Shown: positions 42,201 to 48,200 of the stretch, in pieces | Layout: every line of letters begins with the position of its first letter | Position numbering within the stretch: position 1 is the stretch's first letter | Assembly: GCA_963638355.1 (NCBI GenBank) | Contig: CAVHRT010000003.1 | Span: 1-51,626, forward strand | Direction of reading: 5' to 3' | Origin: W0P28-013 sp963638355 | GTDB taxonomy: Bacteria > Bacteroidota > Bacteroidia > Bacteroidales > Paludibacteraceae | Length of the DNA stretch: 51,626 bases | Made by a program: the position numbers and the translations under genes | The notes under the pieces: model-generated | What the model was told of the DNA's origin: nothing | The model's input: the letters and a program-made list of their open reading frames with translations, nothing else | Databases searched by the model: none

Positions 42201-45200
42201 ATGGCTGGGTTGATGGCGCTGCTTACGATGAAACGCGCACATACACGGTGCTGAAAGACTCCACCATCACGGCTAAGTTCCGCCGCAAAGATGTGTGGGT
42301 GAATATTACCAGTGCTGATGTATCGATGGGTCAAACCAAAGGCACAGGTAAATACCTCTATACAGATCCTGTGAACATAGAGGCTGTGCCTAACTATGGT
42401 TATGCATTCTCGCACTGGAGCAATTTCCAAAATGGTGGCGATACCATTAAAGATGCAAATGGAGATCCACAACCGCAGGCATACCAAATCAATGCTACCG
42501 AGGATTTTACGCAGTACGCCATCTTCAAGATTGATCAGTTCAAGATTACGGTGATTACTGCCGACACCGCGCAAGGTACGGTTTCTGGTGGAGGATCGTT
42601 CAACTATGGCTCTAACACTGAAATTAAAGCCATACCAAAATATGGTTACGACTTTAGCCATTGGAACGATAATCAAGGAGGTAAGACTCGCACAGTTATT
42701 GTCGATAGCAACTACACATTCATTGCTCACTTTAAACCTCTGCAGTACACCATTACGGTGAAATACGAGCCGAACATGGGCGAATATGTAACTTGCAACG
42801 GCCAATATAATGGCGGCACATACGATTATCTTGCCGATATCAACTTGATCACTTCGCCGAACTATGGCTACAAGTTTGTAGGATGGATAGACGAAGCCAC
42901 TGGCGATACGCTTGGCACGAACGAGAAACTCTCATTCCAAATCAAGCGCGACATGACCATAAGAGCTGCCTTCGGACGGCAAACTTACACAGTCACTGTA
43001 GTTTCGAGCAACGAAGCAGAAGGTACAGTCTCTGGTGGTGGCGACTGTCTGTTTGGCGATAGGCCAATTCTCCACGCCCATGCGAAATATGGTTACGAAA
43101 TTGACCACTGGGAAGATGCCGATGGCAAAGAGCTTGGCTTCAACTTGGAGGATTACCAGATTACAGTGCTTGGTAACGCTAAGTACACAGCCTATTTCCA
43201 TCCATTGGATATGACTGTGGAGGTATTCACCACCGAGGGCGGCACGGTAAGCCCAACCAAGACTACGCTGAAGTATGGTAAGCCTGTCGAGATAACGGCA
43301 ACTGCCAACTATGGCTACAAGTTTGTTTATTGGGAGCCTAAAAACTCTACCGAAACGCCTACCGACAATCCGCTTAACTTCACGCTCACGGCCGATACGT
43401 CGTTCACTGCTCACTTCGAGAAGAAGGATATGAACATCACTGCCAACAGCAACGGCCATGGCACAGTGACGATTTATGGTGGTTCGCCGCAAAAGTATCT
43501 GTCGGAGGTAACCATTAAACCAGTGCCTGAGTTTGGCTACGAGTTCCAACAGTGGAACGATGGCTTGCGCGACGATCCGCGTACGTTCACGCTCTACAAG
43601 GATACCTCGTTCACTGCCACCTTCCGCCCACGCAAGTTCAAAGTAACTGTGTTGGCAAAAGATAGTTTCATGGGCACTACCATAGGCACAGGCGACCAAT
43701 ACGACTACATGACGACGACAACCGCTCGTGCCACGGCAAACTACGGTTACGACTTCGTCGCTTGGCTCGATGGTAAGGGCGATACTATCACTAAGGTTGA
43801 TGGTCCTATAACTGTCAATATTCTTAGTCCTGATACCACCATTACGGCACTGTTCGACTTCCATAAGTGGAGTTTGAAGACCAATGTGGTAGATACGCAA
43901 AGCACTTGGGGTCGCGTAACGCCTCTCGATACTCTGATACAGCACGATCACGAGGTAACTATCGATGCTATACCAGAATATGGTTTCGAGTTTGCAGGCT
44001 GGAGCGATGGCATGGCCGAGGGCGCAAGCCGCACCGTGACGATGAAACGCGATTCGTCGTTCACACCGCTGTTCCGCCGCAAGTACTACACCATCACCAT
44101 GAGTGCCAACGAACCTACTTGGGGGCAAACTCTGGGTGGCGGCAGCTATCAGTACGAGACCAACTGCAAGCTGGAGGCTAAAGAGTACCATGGTTACAAG
44201 TTCGTCCGCTGGCTCGATGGTAAAGCCGAAACGGTGGTTAATCATGAGGATAGCACGCGCAATCCGCGTTACTTAATGCTGACGTGCGATACCATCATCA
44301 AAGCCATCTACCGCAAAGATACATTCGAGATCTCCGGTAAGGCAAGCGAGCAGCACATGGGTGAGATTCAGGGTGTGGGTCGCTACGCCTACGGGGCGAA
44401 GATAAGTCTGACGGCTGTTCCGAACTATGGCTATCAGTTCTTGAGATGGGAAGATGGTGGCAAAAACCCGCGCACCGTCGAAGTGCTCGACAACAAGACC
44501 TACACGGCAGTGTTTGGCCCGAAAGATATGCACATCCAAGTCTCTACGCCAAAGAGCGACATGGGCGAAGTCGCTGGCGAGGGCTGGTTCCCATACAAGA
44601 CCGAGCAGACTATAACTGCTACGCCAAAGTATGGCTATGAGTTTGTACATTGGCTCGATGGCGCGAATGGCATTGTGGTGAACCACGCCGATAGTAGTAA
44701 AGCCGAGCGCCACGTATTCCTCGAGAAGGATACATCGTTCGTTGCCATATTCAAGCCGAGCGTCTGGACGCTGAGTGCCGATGTGCAGTCGACCGACAGC
44801 GCCTACACCGCTACCGACATGGGCTTGGTTCGTGCTCACATTGGCACCGAACTCGATACGCTCACTGGCATTTGGAAGCACGATATCTACGGCGAACACA
44901 ACGACGAGATGTACATCGAAGCAGTGAAGAACTATGGTTACGACTTCATAAAGTGGAGCGATAACACCACAGGTGCAACGCGCAAGTTCCACATCACGAG
45001 CGATACCGCGTTCACGGCAGTGTTCTCGCCGCATAAGTACACCGTAACGGCTCTGCCAAACAACACCGACTATGGTACGGTTCTTGGTGGCGGCAGCTAC
45101 GACTATCTGAAAGAGGCACACCTCGAGGCTCAGCCTAAGGCGCATTATCATTTTGTGAAGTGGAGTACTGGCTTGGAGAATGTTACAACGCTCGACACTA

Positions 45201-48200
45201 CGGTCTATCGCGACATCTCCATTCAAGCCGAGTTCGCTATCGATAACTTCGAGATAAAAGTAGAGGTTAACGACGATACCAAGGCGCATGTACTCCGTGG
45301 TAATGGCACCTACGACTATGGTCAGACAGCAACCATCGAGGCCGAGTCGCTCGACCCGGAGACCTATCAGTTCATTCAGTGGAACGATGGCAACACCGAA
45401 AATCCGCGTCGCGTGTCGGTTGTTGGTCCTGCTACCTACATTGCCGAATATGCTCGCGTATTCAAGATATCGGTTTCGGCCGAAAATAGCCAACTTGGTA
45501 GCACCAGCGGTTCGGGCTTCTATGCCGAAAATCATGAGATCGAGATTCAGGCTTATCCGAAGTCGGGCTACTGCTTTTATCATTGGCTCGAAGGCGATGG
45601 CGACCGCGTCGATTCGCTCGAAGGTCAGAAGAACCCGCGCACCATTGTGGTGAAGGGCGACAGCACCTACAAAGCAGTGTTCGTTCCAATGCCGCAAATA
45701 TCCATCAAGCCTTATCCAACATCGAACACCATTTGCCAAGGCGATACCATTCGTCTAGAGAATGTTTCGCATGCAGGCAACTACTGGATTAAGTGGAGCG
45801 GTCCGAACATTGTCGATGGTGTCGACAACGAGAAAGTGCTGCTTGCTACGCCAAGCGACACGACAGTCTACACCGTCGAGGTGGGCAACGAGGCTCTCAG
45901 CTGCACTGTAACGGCCTCTATCACCATCAATGTAGTTCCTCTGCCAAAACCGACCATCATCGCTCCTACACTGGTTTGTGAAGGCGATAGCACCTATCTG
46001 CGCGCCAAAGACGGGCACCGTTACTTGTGGAGTTCGGGCGACGAAGGTGCAATCACACGCGTAGTGCCAGTTTGCGACACCACCTTCTGGGTTGTGGCGT
46101 GGAACAAATACGGCTGCCAAGGCGATACCGTATGGCATCACATCAGTGTGAACCCGCTGCCAAAGACCGCTATCGATGCCGATAACGAGATTATCTGCTA
46201 CGGCGACACGGCGCGCATCACTTGCAAACTCGATCCGTCGCTCGACGCTGGTCGTTACCTGCAACACTGGCGCGCTGGTGGCGGCTGGATTACTCGCGAC
46301 AATCTGTCGATCGATAGCATTGCGGTGCGTCCCGAGAAATCGGCCACCTACTACTGTTACACCACCGACACGCTCACGGGTTGTGTTAAGATCGATAGCA
46401 TGCACATCAGCGTGAATATGCTGCCCGATGTGCAGTTGCGCACTTCGTTCGATACCACCAAGGTGTTCTGCGCTGGCGATGCTGCCATTCTCACCGTCGT
46501 GCCGAAAGATGCTTATCTGGCCGAGGAGCTCAACTACTTCTGGTTCCGCGATGGCGACGCCATTGGTGGCAACACGCAGACGTTGGTCGACTATCCAGAA
46601 GCAGCCATCGACGGTCGCCGCGATACGGTCTACACCTACAGCGTGCAGATATTCAGCAAGAATGGCGGTTGCCAATCTGTTTCGCAAGGCTTGACGGTTC
46701 GCCTGAAAGTGGGCGCATTGCCAAATCCTGAAATAGAGGCGTATGTGCTCACCGACGACTACAAAGTGGGTGTGAACGATACCGTCTGCGCCAACACGCC
46801 AATGCGTCTGTTCGCTAAGCAAATCGATCGCGCCATATTCACCTATCGCTGGTACTCGCAAGTGGCTGGCGAAGAGGGCGAAATAACCAACTACGACGAC
46901 GACATCGACGAATATGTCGACATAGTGCCTGAGCACACATCAACCTACACGCTCACCATCACTAATGAGATAACGGGCTGCTCACGGTTGATCACTCGCA
47001 CCATATTCACCATGCCGATGCCTGAGATAATGGTTGTTTCGAGCACCACCGATGCTATGAAGGCTTACACCGACAGCGCAAGCACCAAAGTCTGCGTTGG
47101 CTCCGACCTGAAACTGAAAGTGATGAGCCGCGACAGCGTAGAACTCGACAAACGCTACGATGTAACTTGGTTCCGCGACGAGGTTGAGGTCTCGCACGAC
47201 TCCGTCATCACCATTCCAACAACCGATGTGATGGACGCTGTCTATCGCGTGGAAGTGGTGAACAAGACTAGCGAGCATGTGCTCTATTACTGCCCGTTGA
47301 GCTTGAAACACGCCGTTTCGGTACAAGAGACGCCTGCTGCATTCACCGTAGGTGCTTACGGCAGCGATGGTCACCAACTGAACGACACCGTGCGTGTAGT
47401 CGCTGGCCGACCCATCACACTCAAAGTTTCGTCGCCTGTCGATGGCTTGCGCTACCGCTGGACCGACAATGCTGGCAATGTCTTCACCAAAGATTCGTCG
47501 GCCTATGTGATGACTCCAACGCGTACCACAACCTACACCGTTACTGCTTCGAACACGGCTGGTTGCAGCTACACAGCTTCGTACACCGTGAATGTCGATA
47601 CTAAGAGCGGCGTTCAAGTGAGTGGTGTTGGCGGATTGCAAGTGCTCTGCCCAGGCAGCGCAACCAAAGTGTATGTGGTTGGTGCCAACAGCAAACGCGG
47701 CGACAAACTGCTATGGAGCACGGGCGAAGAGACCGATACCATCGGCATCAACGCTACGGGAACGTACTATGTTTACCTCACCCGCTTGAATTCTGATTAT
47801 GCTTATCAAACCACCTATGCCGAATTTACGATAGGTGCCGCCGAGGCTCCAGCCGCCGAGCTTACTGCTCCAGAGGTTATCTGCCCGAGCGACTCTGTCA
47901 TCGTCATCCCGTTTGTCATCAAGCAAGGCAATCCAGTGCGCTACTCGTTGGTATTCGATTCTGCTGCAAGGGCGGCTGGCTTCGCTGATGTTCAGAGCCA
48001 CACGCTCTCGTTTGTAAGCGATTCCGTATCGTCGTATGGCAACATCAGACTTGGTGTTGATCGCACCATGTCGAAAGAGGGCAACTACAATGTTGGCATC
48101 ACGCTGTGGAACGCAATGGGCTGCGCAAGCACCACCTACAACATGCCGTTCGCACTGCGCGAGTCGGATGTGATAATCGATGTTATCGACAGTGCCACCA

